From Siphonodentalium dalli (taxonomy: Eukaryota > Mollusca > Scaphopoda > Gadilida > Siphonodentaliidae), in NCBI GenBank assembly GCA_032622095.1, contig CP136064.1, positions 141,191,954-141,255,953 on the forward strand: a stretch of DNA of 64,000 nucleotides, given 5' to 3'. Of this stretch, positions 1 through 12,528 are shown piece by piece; position 1 is the stretch's first letter; each line of letters starts with the position of its first letter. Position numbers and translations under genes: made by a program. The notes under the pieces were generated by a model. That model saw only the letters and a list, made by a program, of their open reading frames with translations, ran no database searches and was not told the origin of the DNA.

Positions 1-735
1 ATTTTATTCGTTTAATATTTATAAAACATAATCACATATTTCTGTAAACAAAATATTGCAGTAAAATCAAATTTAAAATAGGGACCTTTTGAGCTGAAGC
101 CCTCTGCGCTGGTTACGGATATCGATTATAAATGTATGAAATAATTAGCAAAACGAAGCCATCCATCCATCGAAATAGTTTCCATGTAACGAATTATATC
201 AGGTCAGAATATATTATTCTTTTAACACATATTAAATATTCATAAGTTCGTGTAAATATATTGGAGTAAAATAAGTTGAAAGTTTCTGATCCGACACAAC
301 GTTCGAAGGTTTGTTTAAAACTAAACGGACATTGATACCAGACAAATTCTAAATTGAAACTAAATTAACATTTATCAAAGGTCCCGTCAAGATATTTTCG
401 ATGTAAATCTATAAGATTCAATAAATATATATAGTGATTATAGTCATATGTACCTGTCAAAATATGTTAGTTATTTAGTATTAAGTTAGCACCCTTCTTG
501 AAATAATGCATTTGTATCGGTACCATTCCGACTCCCATATATAAGTTATTTTTATGAATAATCGCTGTGCGGTAGTATCTTTACTTTTTCTGGGTTAATT
601 TTCACAATCGACGGGTTGAATTTTAATGAAATTTCCGTTAAATAAAATGGTGCTGCTCATTTGCCAATTTGAGCAGCAATTTCAAGAATATAATTTGGAC
701 TATGGAGGTGATAATTAATTACGTAACGCACACAC
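1..735. repeat. Long direct repeat R, copy 1
   Basis: This is the first of three copies of one unclassified repeat. It matches 1918-2640 almost base for base, with landmarks 'ACATAATCACATATTTCTG', 'TTGAGCAGCAATTTC' and 'GGTGATAATTAATTACGTAA'. Its 3' half also matches 4733-5160. No open reading frame, terminal inverted repeat or poly-A tail is visible. The copy may start before the window. Confidence 0.85.
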
Positions 736-1917
736 CACGAGCTCCTCCTCCAATATAAATATATATTTCATTGTACGCGCGGGTGGTTTCGATGCCACAT
801 ACCCAATGCACAGGCGGGGAACATTCCCCTTCTTGGTACGAGCGAATCTGACATCGAATGAGTTAATTTAATTCAAATGTCCATATCTTATATAAAAACA
901 ATCGGCGGTTTCTTGAGCACTGATTTCACCCATCGCCGCTTTTTAAAAGGCATAGCAGGAAATGGCACCCTTTTGATAATCTCTAAACAATGGCTTGATT
1001 AGCCCATTGTCTCATTTTTGTCCGTCCGTTATTAATTTCCGGGTGCCTGCGGAATATATAATTACAGTGATAACTGAACAGGGCTACATGCATTGCATGA
1101 TTTGTACACAACATAGACTCCACGTCCTACGCCCATACATGCATGATGCATTGCACATCGGAGAGACAATTTCACACGGAGTTTGCGGATATGGGACATC
1201 GGTTACAGAGTACAGTTTCTAATCGCGGGATACAGACGATTGCACGACAGTGATAACAAGTGGAGAATTTGTTTTGTACAGGGGCAGTATGGCCAGGATT
1301 GGTCGTCTTCCTACTGATCTTGTTTTAATTACCGTTATAGTTGTATTGATATATATAACTTTCAAAAAAAAAATATTTAATTTTAGTTTCTTTATTGAAT
1401 TTACAAGGATTATTTCATTTGCATTGGTGAAAAATCATTTTCAAAAATTTTAATTTAAATTAAAAAAACTAAATTTTGCAATACCACACTAAGCCCCAAC
1501 ACGAACCTTATCTACACTATTTGTCTAAGTGTACTTAATTTAGCTGACCTCTTTGTTTTCGATGGTGTCCGCATGGTGTTATATCATAATGCTAGGAAGA
1601 AGCCAATGTGTTTTCAAAACACTGGTGTTTCATAATCAGCTGACCAACTAATCACTGGCCACTGTGTTTTAAAAGTTGAAACTTGAATTGACCCATACGT
1701 TAATTAATTTCAATAAAGTATATAAAAATAAATATTATCGTAAAACTTATGGGAGGGCACTTGACATGAGGTCGAATATACACACACGCAGGTTATGGTC
1801 ATCAATAGCAGGAAATACCATAACCCCACCACATCATGTTGGTTAACAAAACTGACAATAAATAAGTTTCCGTGGACATAATTGCCATGCTTGTAACGAC
1901 CGATTATCAGTTTGAAT
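736..1917. other. Spacer between repeat copies, nothing recognised
   Basis: AT-rich sequence between two copies of repeat R. Short open frames at 995-1222 and 1250-1453 show no motif, splice context or similarity I recognise. I see no gene here. Confidence 0.5.
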
Positions 1918-2737
1918 ATTATATTCGTTTAATATATATAAAACATAATCACATATTTCTGTAAACAAAATATTGCAGTAAAATCAAATTTAAAATAGGG
2001 ACATTTTGAGCTGAAGCCCTCTGCGCTTGTTACGGATATCGATTATACATGTATGAAAGAATTAGCAAAACCAAGCCATCCATCCATCGAAATAGTTTCC
2101 ATGTAACGAATTATATCAGGTCAGAATATATTATTCTTTTAACACATATTAAATAGTCATATGTTCGTGTAAATATATTGGAGTAAAATAAGTTGAAAGG
2201 TTCTGATCCGACACAACGTTGGAATGTTCGTTTAAAACTAAACGGACATTGATACCAGACAAATTCTAAATTGAAACTAAATTGAACATTTATCAAGATA
2301 TTTTCGATCTAACAACAGGAAGATGTAAATCTATAAGATTCAATAAATATATATAGTCATATGTTATTGTCAAAATATTCGAGTTATTTAGTATTAAGTT
2401 AGCACCCTTCTTGAAATAATGCACGTGTATCGGTACCATTCCTACTCCCATATATAAGTTATTTTTATGAGTAATCGCGGTATATTGGTATCTTTACTTT
2501 CTCTGGGCCAATTTTTACAATCGAAGGGTTGAATTTCGATGAAATTTCCGTTAAATAAAATGATGCTGCTCATTTGCCAATTTGAGCAGCAATTTCGAGA
2601 ATATATATTGGACTTGGGAGGTGATAATTAATTACGTAACGCACACCGCGAGCTCCGCCACCGCGGCGTGCCAAGCTCCGGCCGCCAGCGATGGCTCCGT
2701 GTTCAGCCATGTTCCTCCGTGTTCATGTCGCGGTCAC
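1918..2737. repeat. Long direct repeat R, copy 2
   Basis: Second copy of repeat R. It continues past the part shared with copy 1 into a GC-richer tail containing 'GCGAGCTCCGCCACCGCG' and 'CCGTGTTCAGCCATGTTCC', which is also present in copy 3 at 5163-5255. It is cut at 2737 by an inserted transposon. The tail resumes at about 4650. Confidence 0.85.
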
Positions 2738-4649
2738 CAGGGCCCTGTTTCATGAAGACAACTTATGACATAGTTGGGACTTAAGATGGGCATAAGTTCA
2801 AACTTCAGTCATAAGTGCGTTTCACGAACAAAGTCTTAACCTAAGATGGTCTTAACTTTGGTCTTAACTTTAAGACTGGTGTGAGGTGTCATAAGATAAT
2901 CTTAAAGTTAAGACCTACGTTGTGGTCCGCAGTTGGTCCGAAATGTGGATGGGATCTAGTTCATGTATATATTATTATAAACACATTTAACTGAATAACA
3001 CCTTGCTAGCACGGATGGGTGTTTCAGAAATGGTAGTAATTAATAACCAACTGGTAAGCTATAGCAGTGACGTGGCCAGTGGTTGCAAGATTGGCGGGGT
3101 GTCCGCTACTAACTGTAAACCGCCAAGACCGGACTATATATACATTTCTAATTGCTGTTACAAAAAGAATATATTTACATAGAGTTGAACATCATTTGCG
3201 ATTCAAATCACCCAATCGCACTGTAGACAATAATCATGTTGAGACAATTAGTCCGAACATTTTCACATCGAGGATAATAGTGAATGATTTATACTCAGTT
3301 TTTTTTATAAATGCTTATGTCAGCTATTATTATTATTATTTACTTGCCTTTCTATATTATTATGTTATAATTGATTGTAAAAATGTATTGTATATGTACC
3401 CCGTATATATATCAACAAGATAAAAATACATAATATGTGTTATTTTATTATTATTATGTATATTATCATAATCTATTAACTATGAAATAAAAAGATATAT
3501 AGCATGTATAGAGTATACGGACCGCGCGGGCACACTGGGATCCGCGAAAGAACATATAATATCACTGTGAACTGGCCCACAGACCCCTGGGGAATTACTA
3601 AAATAACAATACCAGTGGTATAGTCTATATTGGTATTTAGTAATTTTCCCCAGGGGCCTGTGAACCGGCCGTCTGTTCACGTGTTGTTAATTATAAACGC
3701 TCTTTATTAGAAGTCATTGATTTGGTTTTTATTAAAACATATATGCAGAATGTCGTTCAACGTAACGTACTTTCGAAGTTCATTAATTATAACAGGCGTT
3801 TAGCACATTTGTCAACAGAACCAGAGCAAATGGCACCAACATCATTTATATATGGCTTCTACAAGTATGTCTCAGATTAGAAATAAGTCTATTTGGAGCA
3901 CGATATGAAGTCCTATTCACATTATAGCAATATAAATAAAGAGCGTTTTGTGTTAGTATTCCATGAATGTTGGCAATCAATAAAGAGCGTTTAGCTCAGT
4001 GCTTCCATTGTGGTGTATTGTATGTGTATGCCGTGTTGGCGACATATTCGGTTTCCTGGTATTATAGATGCTTCAAATACGTATAATGTATTAGAACCTA
4101 ATATCAGCATTGAAAGGAGCGAACATATGTCTCGCGTCGCTTTAATGGCATGTTATATGGGTGAAGGTTCACATTCTGAGTTAGGATGTATAAGTCACTT
4201 TAATAACTGAAATAATATATTTGAGCTCGATACGTTTGTATAAAATAGGCATTGGAAGCATGCAGCTATGTGTGGATGGGGTCTGACGCGAAAACACAGT
4301 TAAAAAGCGCGCTCGTGCAGTTAAGTATGCACCAGTCATTATACTGATTATCGCCCTTGCATTAAAATATCATAATTATACTTAGACACGCCCTAGTATC
4401 TGTCACCAGACACTGTACCTAGGCATATAACACACACAGAACCAATATTTTCTGTGCATAGCTGTAATAAATTGTCGAGAGCCAGTCTAAAAGCGCGCGA
4501 ACTTAAATTACTACTTAAGTAGGACTTAATCTTGTTTTGTGAAACGCGTTCTTGAAACGGAAAAGTTACATCATAAGATCCACCTTAGATCTTAGATTAA
4601 GTCCATCTTAAGATAATCTTATGACATTGCTTCATGAAACAGGCCCCTG
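2738..4649. mobile_element. Non-autonomous terminal-inverted-repeat DNA transposon
   Basis: The ends are inverted repeats: left 'CAGGGCCCTGTTTCATGAAG' and, read from the other strand, right 'CAGGGGCCTGTTTCATGAAG'. Both are followed by diverged subterminal sequence rich in CTTAAG and ATAAGATTATCTTA. Copy 3 of the host repeat shows the uninterrupted site near 5255 (GGTCACC then TGTGTTATGG), so this is an insertion. No target duplication is clear, so I do not assign a superfamily. The open frames inside (for example 3067-3423) are low-complexity and carry no transposase motif. Two AATAAAGAGCGTT boxes lie inside at 3935 and 3979 and a reverse one at 3695. Confidence 0.75.
3563..3675. repeat. Short fold-back (palindromic) repeat
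   Basis: The arms contain 'CCCCTGGGGAA' followed by TTACTAAA on one side and the reverse complement on the other, with related TGTGAACYGG outer segments and a loop of about 25 bases. It looks like a small MITE nested in the larger transposon. Confidence 0.55.
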
Positions 4650-5520
4650 TATTATGGCCGTGGTCACCCGTGTTATGGCCGTGGTCACCCGTGGTCATAG
4701 CGTGGATGTTCCGTGTTCAAACGTGATCAAGGTTTGTCTAAAACTAAACGGACATTGATACCAGAAACATTCTAAATTGAAACTAAATTGAACATTTATC
4801 AAAAGTCCCATAAAGTTATTTTCGATCAGGAAGATGTAAATCTATAAAATTCAATAAATATTTATAGTCATATGTTCCTGTCAAAATATTCGAGTTATTT
4901 AGTATTGAGTAAGCACTCTGCTTGAAATAATGCAAGTGTATCGGTACAATTCCGCCTCCCATATATAAGTTATTTTTATGAGTAATCGCGGTATATTGCA
5001 GATTGGTATCTTTACTTTTTCTGGGCCAATTTTCACAATCGACGGGTTGAATTTCGATGAAATTTCCGATAAATAAAATGGTGCCGCTCATTTGCCAATT
5101 TGAGCAGCAATTTCGAGAATATATTTTGAACTAGGGAGGTGATAATTAATTACGTAACGGACACCGCGAGCTCCGCCACAGCGGCGTGTCAAGCTCCGGC
5201 CGCCAGCGATGTTTCCGTGTTCAGCCATGTTCCTCCGTGTTCATGTCGCGGTCACCTGTGTTATGGCCGTGTTCATAGCGTGGATGTTCCGTGTTCAAAC
5301 ATGATCATTTGGCCGTGGTCACCCGTTGATCGTACCGTGGTCATAGCGTGGATGTTCCGTGTTCAAACGTGATCAGAGCGTGTTCAAACGTGATCAGAGC
5401 GTGTTAAAATTCTGAACACGATTGAACACGTTTACCCAGACCGTGTTCTTGGCGAGTTCAGATTTTGAACACGGAAAAACCACGGAATAATCGCGCATGG
5501 TCTTCCGTGGACATGTAAAA
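4650..5520. repeat. Repeat R copy 3 with short CCGTGTTCA/GTGGTCA subrepeats
   Basis: The core 4733-5160 is a 5'-truncated copy of repeat R. It is flanked by a cluster of related short units: 'CATAGCGTGGATGTTCC' near 4697, 5274 and 5343, and 'CGTGTTCAAACGTGATCA' repeated around 5360-5400, with many CCGTGTTC and CGGTCACC words. The cluster looks like a decayed short-unit satellite attached to repeat R. Confidence 0.7.
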
Positions 5521-6800
5521 AACCACGGGCCTTATACTGTAGTTGCTTTGAATCATGTTATTGGCAATTCATTATCAAGAACATTATCTCAGCTAATAAA
5601 GGAATATTTAAGAACTCTTCTGCGTCCTTTGACACAGGAAAAGACAGCTGGTAAAAATATAATACCAGTTCGCTCAAAACGTAAGTAGCGACTGTCCTCA
5701 GTAATGATAAGCCAAGATTAGATATCTGTATATGTTCGTAATTCAGTTCAGTTCAGCAATTGTTGTGGAGATTGCATCGGCTCCGAACAGTGATACCTAT
5801 AGTATTGGAGAAGACCTATAAATAAACAAGTGACGTCATGCGCTGAGAGCTGCGCGCCTGATGCTTTTCTATATCAACATAGAAGCACACGTAATTTTAA
5901 TATCAAATTCTCTCATATTATATTTATGAGGAATATAGAGATCGATTGTATAGTATCGCTCTTCTTTTCGCTGTGATAGAGCGTTCTGATACGAAATCAG
6001 GAGCTAATACAGATTTTGTAGGAGTTTGAATACGAATAGACATTGTTCATTCCCGTCGGGGACAATGTTTCGTTCTTCTCCGGCCTTTTCGTCAGTACAC
6101 GTATATTGCATCAAAATCTCTGTCAGAGTTTTCAGGGATACTATTGCATCATAAACGTCTCGCCACGAATTTTAGCGTTCTGATACTACATCAGACACAA
6201 TTACCGTCCGAGTGTAAACTCGACGAAGTCCTATGTCTTGGCCCAGAGGCACTAACACAGTGGACTCCCATTTCTCTGTTAAGAGATTTCAAGGGAATGA
6301 TTCTGCTGAGCTGTCAGCCCGAGAAAGAGTCCGTGTCTAGTCTATACCGTACTGGCACTAGCACTGAGGACTTTCTGTTCCTTTATCTCGATCTTGAATC
6401 TTGATCTACGAGGTGCTGGAGCCATTGTAGGCTATACCGCACATCGAAATTTTCCGCCATATTTTCCCGCGGACAAAGACAAAGATCTCTTGTCAAATGA
6501 GGCCATATTCTGGCCAAAAAACGAGGCATACAAATACTGTATAATCCTCATATAAAGTGTCGTTCACCAAGCCAGAGGCTTATAATGTGAACAGAGTCCG
6601 TCATATTAGACGAACGATTAGAAACGATGTTGCTTCGAGGACGCAAAATTGATAAACTGAAGTAGGCAGAGGTATTCCGGTGTGACGTCACATAAGTGGG
6701 TAATTCAAAAAAGCCACACCGGAAACGGAACGATGCGAGTTGAGATGAAGCGTTAAAGTGATATATTCTGAGCCATATGAGGTAGGTTAATTTATGAAAT
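5521..6800. other. No supported gene; unclassified sequence
   Basis: Somewhat less AT-rich than its surroundings. The frame at 6144-6404 (+) has no recognisable motif. The phrase 'GCGTTCTGATAC' occurs at about 5972 and 6174, suggesting an old internal duplication. The minus-strand frame at 6548-6862 runs into the palindromic MITE and is not convincing as a gene. Confidence 0.4.
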
Positions 6801-6801
6801 A

Positions 6802-7107
6802 AAATTACCCATAATTCTGCTGTGGTTAAGTGGTCAATTACTTTGGGCATTACTTTAACCAATATAAGGATTTGAGGTTTAATGATAACTCAATCCACAT
6901 ACAGTAATGTCCAAAGTAATTGACCACTTAACCACAGCAGAATAATGGGTAATTTGTCAGGATTTTAAATGCTGAAAAATTACCCATAATTCAGCTGTGG
7001 TTAAGTGGTCAATTACTTTGGGCATTACTGTAACCAATATAAGGATGTGAGGTTTAATGATAACTCAATCCACATACAGTAATGTCCAAAGTAATTGACC
7101 ACTTAAT
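6802..7107. mobile_element. Two tandem copies of a palindromic MITE
   Basis: Each unit is a near-perfect palindrome with arms of roughly 50 bases. The left arm carries 'GTGGTTAAGTGGTCAATTAC' and the right arm its complement. The loop 'GAGGTTTAATGATAACTCAA' is identical in both units. Unit 1 spans 6802-6955 and is complete. Unit 2 spans about 6975-7107 and has lost the outer part of its right arm. No coding capacity. Confidence 0.85.
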
Positions 7108-7119
7108 AGTGATGCATGC

Positions 7120-9060
7120 CGAAAGTCAGCCGATTCTTGGTATTTCTTGGTAAGACTGGTTTTACCATGCCCAAATATGGCAGAAGTGGTGTCATAACCT
7201 AACCACGTATGCAGAAACAGATTGTTTTTCGTTGTGGTACACCCGCCTTATTCACGATATTGCCATTTTTCCATAATATAATGCCTCTTTTACTTGTATT
7301 TCGTGCTTCTGAAAGGAAGTACATCTGCTATTTCTGATGTCCAATGATACATACATTGAACCAGTATATCGATGTCATCTACAATCGTACTCCCTTGTCT
7401 GGAATGTGATTCGTATTCAATGACAGAGGCAACTATCAATGTGTCTGTGTCTCCTGCACTCTTGTATACTGTTTGTCCATCTGAGTTGAGTAGTTGACTC
7501 AACAAGTAAATAAACTGACTCTTATTGTTCTCGTTTGAGAGAAAGATCTCTTGATTCACATGAGCATCCATGTGGTCTTTGTGTTGAACATCTGCACATG
7601 TTTCCCACTTCGCCTTCGGTGTTCGTGGTCTTTAGTGTAAACATATTTTATTCCAATCAAAATAATAACATATATAAACATTTAACAGACATTTTACAGG
7701 AGAATAGAATAATATAAATTCGATTGATTGGAAAGGGGATTAAACAACAAGCCCATGGTCTTTGATAGATAACCATAACCACCGAACACGATGCACACAA
7801 TTCCATATTTCGTTCGCACGTACTTAACATATTGGTTACCTACTTCTCGGTATGTGCATTCATTTGCCAACTTATCTCTGTGGAGAAGAGCCCCGTCATC
7901 GATAACAGCGATGGCTTGCTCCGGCAGATCACAACCATGGATAGAATCAGTCGAAGCTTTTATAGCTAGTTGGGCTTTTACGAGTTTCCTGATCGCATGA
8001 TCCTTGAATAGTTACATTAGTATTGTTGTCAGTTCGTAAGAAAAGTATTTAGCCATGTCCTCGCGTTGTGTAATTGCTATCAGTTGTGAGAATAGCACAG
8101 TTGGATTGAATTGCATTCGATCATTCTCGACTCTGATCCCAAGATATAAATGGTCAAGAGATTTTATATGTTCCTTCCTCTTCATAGAGGCATCTGTGAT
8201 ACTTATGCTGTTGAGCTTTTTGTGGATCTCGAAACCGACACGTTCAGAATCAATAGAGTTAACATCATTAGATGTTAAAATCATACGACAGGGAGCGTAG
8301 TTTAAAATCACCTTCACTCAAACCACAAAGCCCTTGTTCACCAAACCAACGTTGTATGCTTATCAAACCAGAGTCACGTTTGCTCCTACTTGCTGTTGAC
8401 TGGTGGTGTGTCTAAGTTTGGTTAATTCTGTCATGGCATCATGAATCTCGGCACACCTATGCATGCTATATATCCACTTCATTCTGACAGATTCGGTCAT
8501 TCCTCTACCTCTTGTAAGACCTCCTCTGCTTATGCTAGAACGCATAAGAACTTGTTCTATTATGAGATCTGTCGACAATCCTGCCCAATTTATTAATCTA
8601 TTGCTCCAACATACAGCATGAAACCCATTTTCGGCGAAACACTTGTACAGCCAAGGGTGCTATTAGGTAGTTCCAATATTTGCTGGAGATACAGTCGACA
8701 GCTCTTGGTATAGTAGGCGTGACTGTTTGTGGCAAATATATTGAGCATATGCCCACAGTAGCGAGATGCAGACTCCAATTTCCTGTCCTCTCCACTCAAT
8801 GAAATTATTCAACGTTTGCACATATTCCATAAACTGAACCCATAACTTTACTGTCGGAGATTTCTCAATAAGCAACGATTTATATTTTCTCAAATATTCC
8901 TCGAGCTTCAAAAATGGTTGAGACCCAGAGACAGCAGTTTTAGAAATTGCTCTACTTACAATGGCTTTGTATAAATCATTTATTGCGTTCATTCTCGATT
9001 CTATGGACTGTGTTTTCGTCAGACTGATTTATAGCATCTTTGGCATCTAGAACTGGTGAC
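7120..9060 (-). pseudogene. Decayed gene of an uncharacterised invertebrate multi-domain family (middle part)
   Basis: Reading the minus strand from about 9060 to 7120 gives fragments, in the correct order, of a large family common in mollusc and cnidarian genomes and usually annotated as uncharacterised. Recognisable pieces are 'ERTGNWSLHL' and 'KSCRLYLQQILELP' near 8790-8680, 'LSTDLIIEQVLMRS' and 'GGLTRGRGMTESVR' near 8580-8480, 'EDMAKYFSYELT' near 8030, 'VIDDGALLHR' near 7900, 'AHVNQEIFLSNENNKSQF' near 7550, 'DGQTVYKSAGDTDTLIVAS' near 7460, and 'DTTSAIFGHGKTSL' near 7160. The acidic DTDTLIV and DDIDILV blocks resemble the PIN/FEN-like part of the family; that assignment is from memory. At least two frameshifts lie between 8800 and 8750, in-frame stops occur (for example at about 7993), and a LINE tail interrupts it at 7634. 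It cannot encode a working protein. The family's biochemical role is not established. Confidence 0.8.
7634..7755 (-). mobile_element. 5'-truncated LINE 3' tail with target duplication
   Basis: On the minus strand this reads 'GGGCTTGTTGT', then CCTTTCCAATCA, then 'GGAATAAAATATGTTTA', matching the 3' end of the LINE at 56829-58924. It is flanked by TGGTCTTT at 7626-7633 and 7756-7763. Removing it brings together the codons of the surrounding pseudogene (a KDHEH-type stretch), so the gene was there first. Confidence 0.8.
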
Positions 9061-9780
9061 GCATCGAGCCCGTTCACATTCTGCCCTGTTCGGCCACCCC
9101 ATGGGCTCATCGGACATACCTGTTTCTGTAGATGGCACAATATCTTATATCAGCTTATTTGTAGGAGAAGCATCAGTTAAAGGATTACAATGCTCATGAA
9201 ACAACAAAACTCTATCGGAAAGCCACCCCTATAAAAATCGCGTAATAAATAAGCAGAGAAATAAATAAATAATACCGCCACCGGTTGTCAGCTATCTCCG
9301 TCGCAAAACCTCGCATGACGTCAAACGAGGTAAACTTATTAAAAACACGGAATCGGAGTCGGAGTTAAAATCCGGAATAGACATCAGCGCGTGAGTGTGA
9401 TGGAATTACTGCGGGGCATATCAATAGCACTGTGTACACATGGTTAATTGTCATCGCGCGGTGAGTTATATTCACTTGTGATTTGTTTTAAGCGCTGTTT
9501 GGAAAGTTATTGTTTTGACAAAAACACTATAGAAGGCCGATTGAGCGGGGTAGTTAACACTTTCGTGTAAAAAAAAAAGCTTATAAAAACACGAGCAGGC
9601 ATGTGAACTCTATTCGGGCACGTGTTCACGATGTTTTTTTAATTTTCAGTATATATGCCCCGAGTGTCCCGTATTTACAATCGTTCATTCGTAACAATGC
9701 CATATAAATGTGGCCGGTCTAGTGACTCTCAGTTAGGTATAATGCTGTATTCATTTCCAAACGATGTTCGTTGACGTGCC
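9061..9780. other. No supported feature
   Basis: AT-rich sequence with a short AAATAAATAAATAA run near 9245-9275. The first tens of bases may be more eroded 5' sequence of the minus-strand pseudogene. Nothing else is recognised. Confidence 0.4.
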
Positions 9781-10200
9781 ATTTGGCGGGATTTCTGTGG
9801 GAAACCCGTTGCGCAATATCAGAAACCGATTACATGTACCAAATAAAGAGCGTTTAATTTGACAAGTCAGTCATGGTTACGAATACATACAATTGCAGTT
9901 AAAGTGGAGAGTATGCTGAATAATTCACGATAACAACTATTCTAAGTCGATTCCCCATTTCCTTCACCATGGCTCAATAAAGAGCGTTTTCCTATTATGG
10001 TACGATTAAAAAGAGTTTAATAAAGCGGAAATTGCTATGACTTGGAAGGATATATAAAGCATGCATATCGGAAGTTCGTGTACATGTATTGACCTGTATT
10101 GGTGTAATCAGTAAAAAAAAACCACGATGACAACCTTTCTAAGTCCAGTCCCTTTACCTTGACGCAACAAAGAGCGTTCACTATTACGATATATTATATC
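9781..10200. repeat. Diverged tandem repeat carrying the box AATAAAGAGCGTT
   Basis: Two units about 190 bases apart share 'CACGATAACAACTATTCTAAG'-like sequence, a CCTT-AC segment and then the box (at 9976 and, as ACAAAGAGCGTT, at 10168). A further box lies at 9842. Identity between units outside the box is only partial, so this is an old array. Confidence 0.6.
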
Positions 10201-11690
10201 TCACGTGACTTTCTCGCATTCTGATTGGCTGCATACTGCTATACTATTTTACGATAGTACCCCAGTAGGATTCCTACATGCCTACTATTCTTTTTCTATT
10301 TATAGTAACAAGCTCATTTCGCGAAATCGGGCTGCCGCCTGAAGATTCGGCCAATCTTAAAGTAGACCTTGTGTGATATGTGTTGCAATATCGGTATATC
10401 ATTAGATTTATTGATGAATTGCAATGATCTTACAAATGTCCGATGATATCAAGCCAATGTATTTCATATTTTGTCCGTTTAGTTGGCAAGCGGCTAGTCC
10501 TAATTTTACAATGCCAGTGGGCGTTATTGATAATTTTCTTTTCCCGTTAATCAAAGTTAAACAAGTTGACTTCTAACATTTAGCCAAAACGTCTTCGCTA
10601 ATGACGTATTTATAGAAATGAATCATGAAGAGATGCTGTTAGATGTAACTAATAACATAGTTATGCTCCCCTGCCATCGTCAAAATATTGCCGTAAATTG
10701 TAAAATCTGAGACCGATTTCCAAAATTCAAGGTAAATAAAAATGTGACAAAATCAGACTCAGAAATTGTGTGAGAATTGGCAAAATGTTCGATATAATAT
10801 AATAAATAATGAATGTCTTGTCGTTGCCAAGCCTGCGGCTCGTGGACTATTCCTCCTCGAGGACCACTATTTTGTCATAGTCAACTCCAAGCCATTCATT
10901 ATCTATATAATATTGCGAATAAAGAACGCTTGTATAAGTGCTTACATATTAAACCGGATTATTATCCCTCCTCCAAAAAGTGTTATATATGATTGGATGT
11001 TTAAACGAACCACGGCGAACGTTTATATATTTTATAATCCTATTGTTATGCGTAATTGACACATAGAGGTCGAGTTATGACCTGCATATTCAATAGACCG
11101 CATCGCTAGAGTGTTAATTTTATAGGCCAATAACCACGCATAAACGCAGTGATTTCATCAGTGACAGTCGGCAGGATAGTTTGGGGGTAGGGGAAGCAAT
11201 ATTCCGAAATATATATATAAACACCATATTGCCCTAATATATACGTGATTCATAACCAAGAAAAATTAACTTATCATATCATATTGGTAATGAATGACTT
11301 GATTATAATTGATTAAATCCGACAGCAATAAACCGATTTTTTTTGTTTTACCGCGTTATGATAAATTAAAACGAAATGCTCTTTATTGACACAAGACAAA
11401 AGTCATCTGGAAATTGGAATGTTTACGAGATGATAATTGCCTAATAACTGTGTTTATATAGATAAATGCGCGCAAAACTGAATAATATACGGGCATGGCT
11501 TTATAGTAACAACACATCGCGATACATATAATAATAATAACACGATAAAGACATTTAATTACGAGAACGGCGATGTTTTCGGCAAAGTTTTGCATTCGTA
11601 GTGTGATAACGCGACAATCTTCAAAGGCCGCGATCGACTACATGCAAACTTAAAATACTGCCGTAGCGTATCTATGCGTTGTCGATGGGT
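10201..11690. other. No gene recognised
   Basis: AT-rich sequence. Isolated frames at 10766-11059 (+) and 11383-11595 (-) have no motif. Related AATAAAGAACGC and reverse GCTCTTTATT boxes occur at about 10919 and 11379. Confidence 0.4.
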
Positions 11691-11693
11691 TAT

Positions 11694-11775
11694 CACGTGA
11701 TCGATCACGTGATCGATCACGTGCTATGCTTCTGTTTACATGTGACAATCACGTGATCAGGCCGATGATCACGTG
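11694..11775. promoter_or_regulatory. Cluster of five palindromic E-boxes (CACGTG)
   Basis: CACGTG occurs at 11694, 11706, 11718, 11750 and 11770. Four sites sit in the symmetric context TCACGTGA, and the first three are exactly 12 bp apart. This is the sequence bound by bHLH-leucine-zipper factors of the MITF/TFE and USF/MYC type in animals. Whether it is used here is unknown; no promoter or gene start is visible next to it. Confidence 0.6.
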
Positions 11776-11872
11776 ACTTCGTCTACAACAAAATCTTCAG
11801 AACTTTTTATAATCGTTATAAAAATAACGAATGGCGGCCGAATATTAGATTATATGCGCCCAATGGACATTA

Positions 11873-12528
11873 TCTATTATATATTTTGGAAGATCTGTGT
11901 GTCTGTGTCTGTCTGTTTCCAATGGACTCGAAAACGGCCAAGCCGATTTCAATGAAACTTGCTATGTGGGGGTATTTTCGGCCGGGGAGTGACATAGGCC
12001 TATTAATTTGCCCGTGCGAGGTGAGCTTGACCTTGAAATCTGGTCATTTCAAGGTCAAATGCACGAATATCACAGGATTTCGATGAAACTTGGTATGTGG
12101 GGGTATTTTCGGCCGGGCAGTGCCATAGGCCTATTTATTTGCCCGTGCGACGTGACCTTGACCTTGAAATCGGGTCATTTCAAGGTCAAACGCCCGAATA
12201 TCACGGGATTTTTATGAAACTTGGTATGTGGGGGTACTTTCGTATGGGGAGTCTCATAAGCCTATTCATTTGCCCGTGCGACGTGACCTTGACCTTGGAA
12301 ACGGGTCAATTCAAGGTCAAATCGCGAATTTTGACGAAATTTGATACGTGGGGTTACTTTTGCAAGGTCAAATCGGGGTAAAACCGGATGGATTTCGACG
12401 GGCACGTTTGTCACGTACTTTTGTCCGGGCAGTGTTTTGGACTGGTCAAATTGTGACCCCACTTGACCTTGACCTTCAAAATGGACAATTCAAGGTCAAA
12501 GCCCGGACGAAGTCGGGTCACCTTCTAG
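11873..12528 (+). mobile_element. Non-autonomous Helitron, unit 1
   Basis: It starts with TC after a host A ('A/TCTATTATATATTTTGG'), followed by a CTGTGTGTCTGTCTG tract. It ends with an imperfect hairpin 'CCCGGACGAAGTCGGGT', a short spacer and CTAG at 12525-12528. These are the ends of a Helitron (5' TC, 3' hairpin plus CTRR, insertion between A and T). The interior is 131-bp tandem units ('ATGAAACTTGGTATGTGGGG') with inverted TGACCTTGACCTTGA and TTCAAGGTCA words. No Rep/helicase is encoded; the open frames are by-products of the repeats. Confidence 0.85.

Noticed and set aside
3067-3423. 118-codon open frame on the plus strand
   Set aside because: Lies inside the TIR transposon and its second half is Tyr-rich low-complexity from a TATTATTATT run.
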